Origin: Paraktedonobacter carboxidivorans
GTDB taxonomy: Bacteria > Chloroflexota > Ktedonobacteria > Ktedonobacterales > Ktedonobacteraceae
Assembly: GCA_041156125.1 (NCBI GenBank)
Contig: JBEVTI010000009.1
Location: 62,001 to 126,000 of the forward strand
Length of the DNA: 64,000 nucleotides
Direction of reading: 5' to 3'
Shown here: one piece after another, positions 63,210 to 64,000 of the stretch
Layout of the letters: each line of letters opens with the position of its first letter
Position numbering within the stretch: the first letter of the stretch is position 1
Made by a program: the position numbers and the translations under genes
The notes under the pieces: generated by a model
Seen by the model: the letters and a program-made list of their open reading frames with translations, nothing else
Databases searched by the model: none
Told to the model about the DNA's origin: nothing

Positions 63210-63707
63210 ATGACAGACAAGCATAAACTTGACATGAGAGGGCAGACTGTGTCCGAGGCTCGCCCGCTCTCCCCCTTCTTTACCGAGCCATCCTTGACCA
63301 GCTTTGGCATCGCGCACCTGCTTGGCCTGACCTTTGAGCGTACTCCCACTGGCCCGGGCCAGGTACGTATTCAGGTGGATAGCCGTCTGATGCATCCCCA
63401 GCAAATTGTTCACGGCGGCATCATTTTCACGCTGGCCGATACAGCTATGTCAATGGCCTTATCCGATCTGATCCCGCCCGGTACCCCCTTTGGCACTATC
63501 GAGGCTAAGATCAACTATTTGTTGCCCGTGCGAGCCGGTGAGCTGGTAGCCAGGGGCAAAGTCCTGCATGAAGGCGGCTCGACCGCTGTAGTAGAGGGCA
63601 CAGTCTATAATCTGGATCAAGCTATCGATGGTGGCCGCGAGCGGGCTATTGCGCAGGTCCTGGGCACATTTTACATCAAACGCCAGAAGCGCGCTGAAAA
63701 TAGATAA
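63210..63707 (+). CDS. Hotdog-fold thioesterase (PaaI-like)
   Basis: 165 residues. The signature PQQIVHGGIIFTLADTAMSMAL with the HGG motif and the D-x-A-M-x region is typical of PaaI/YdiI-type acyl-CoA thioesterases, then TIEAKINYLLPVRAGELVARGKVLHEGG. It hydrolyses acyl- or aryl-CoA. GAGG precedes the ATG at eight bases. Stands alone on the plus strand. Confidence 0.9.
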   Translation: MTDKHKLDMRGQTVSEARPLSPFFTEPSLTSFGIAHLLGLTFERTPTGPGQVRIQVDSRLMHPQQIVHGGIIFTLADTAMSMALSDLIPPGTPFGTIEAKINYLLPVRAGELVARGKVLHEGGSTAVVEGTVYNLDQAIDGGRERAIAQVLGTFYIKRQKRAENR

Positions 63708-64000
63708 AAATGCGCGTTTATGAGCCATCCCTGCTTGTTCTGTAGGAAATTTATCCTTCTTTGGTACAAATAGAGATCGCGGCAAAACATTTTTGTATAG
63801 AATTGCGTCATCATAGAGTGTAATTCTTATTCATCAGACAAACTCTCAGGGCATGACTCTAGTGGTTACACGCGAGGGTATAGCGGAAAAGAGCCTGGTG
63901 AAAAATGCGCTGTGTGTAGCCTGTCTGCGTAGTAATTTATATGCGTGAAGAGTCAAAAGAGCGTTTTTATGATACACATAGTGCTACGTAATAACATGGT
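63708..64000. other. Non-coding tail of the window with MITE-end fragment
   Basis: Contains a relic of the MITE family end at 63718-63742 (TTTATGAGCCATCCCTGCTT), matching the complement of the right end of the element at 28574-28780. A minus-strand reading frame runs through the region and into the thioesterase gene but has no coding support. Beyond this I see no gene; the window ends within AT-rich sequence. Confidence 0.4.

Overview
The window looks like chromosomal DNA from a Ktedonobacteria-type Chloroflexota, a large-genome, filamentous, soil-type bacterium. This is an inference from content. Several Ser/Thr protein kinases carry zinc-ribbon or WD40 modules. There are extracytoplasmic domains behind a single membrane helix, CHAT-TPR, TIR-WD40 and NB-ARC signalling proteins, an FHA-ABC transporter, and CBM2-tagged polysaccharide hydrolases with Pro/Thr linkers. 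GC is moderate and AT-richer between genes. I saw no rRNA, tRNA, CRISPR array, prophage or complete IS element.

Layout. 0.2-9 kb: two membrane-anchored Ser/Thr kinases, a GNAT-like protein, a small HTH-like protein and a zinc-ribbon membrane protein. 8.9-15 kb: a nine-repeat TPR-CHAT caspase-like protein, a 54-residue exported peptide, and a decayed NB-ARC regulator joined to the remnant of a secreted protein. 15-21 kb: a D-2-hydroxyacid dehydrogenase, a TIR-WD40 protein, two zinc-ribbon membrane proteins and a DUF72 protein. 21.7-25 kb: a WYL regulator divergent from an ECF sigma factor, whose operon partner appears to be a catalytically dead M48 peptidase. 25-32.5 kb: NudC-type Nudix hydrolase, FAD-linked oxidase, C39-like peptidase, a MITE-like element, an L,D-transpeptidase lipoprotein, zinc-binding and membrane proteins and a third kinase.

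32.5-42 kb: a truncated methyltransferase copy, homocysteine methyltransferase, small regulators, an intact methyltransferase, VOC and lipoprotein genes, a broken metallo-beta-lactamase-fold gene and a TetR regulator. 42-45 kb: an SGNH esterase and a GH5-type mannanase, both secreted and CBM2-tagged, probably acting on the same plant polysaccharide. 45-50 kb: a GT-C membrane protein, two small proteins with related basic tails (one with a strong promoter and terminator, one with a structured leader), two GNAT genes and a second MITE-like element. 50-54.5 kb: two MFS transporters and a PPP-family phosphatase. 54.5-64 kb: a large NB-ARC/TPR regulator, a hypothetical/SRPBCC pair, a triple-FHA ABC transporter, a membrane coiled-coil protein and a hotdog thioesterase.

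Two patterns cut across the genes. First, seven gene-flanking hairpins have perfect arms of 16 to 37 bp, mostly far longer than ordinary intrinsic terminators and unrelated to each other in sequence. Second, a short MITE-like family is present as two full copies and two end fragments. No single operon here is a recognised complete defence or biosynthetic system. The most promising unexplained units are the sigma/pseudo-peptidase operon, the two small-protein genes near 47-48 kb, the TIR-WD40 gene and the long hairpins.
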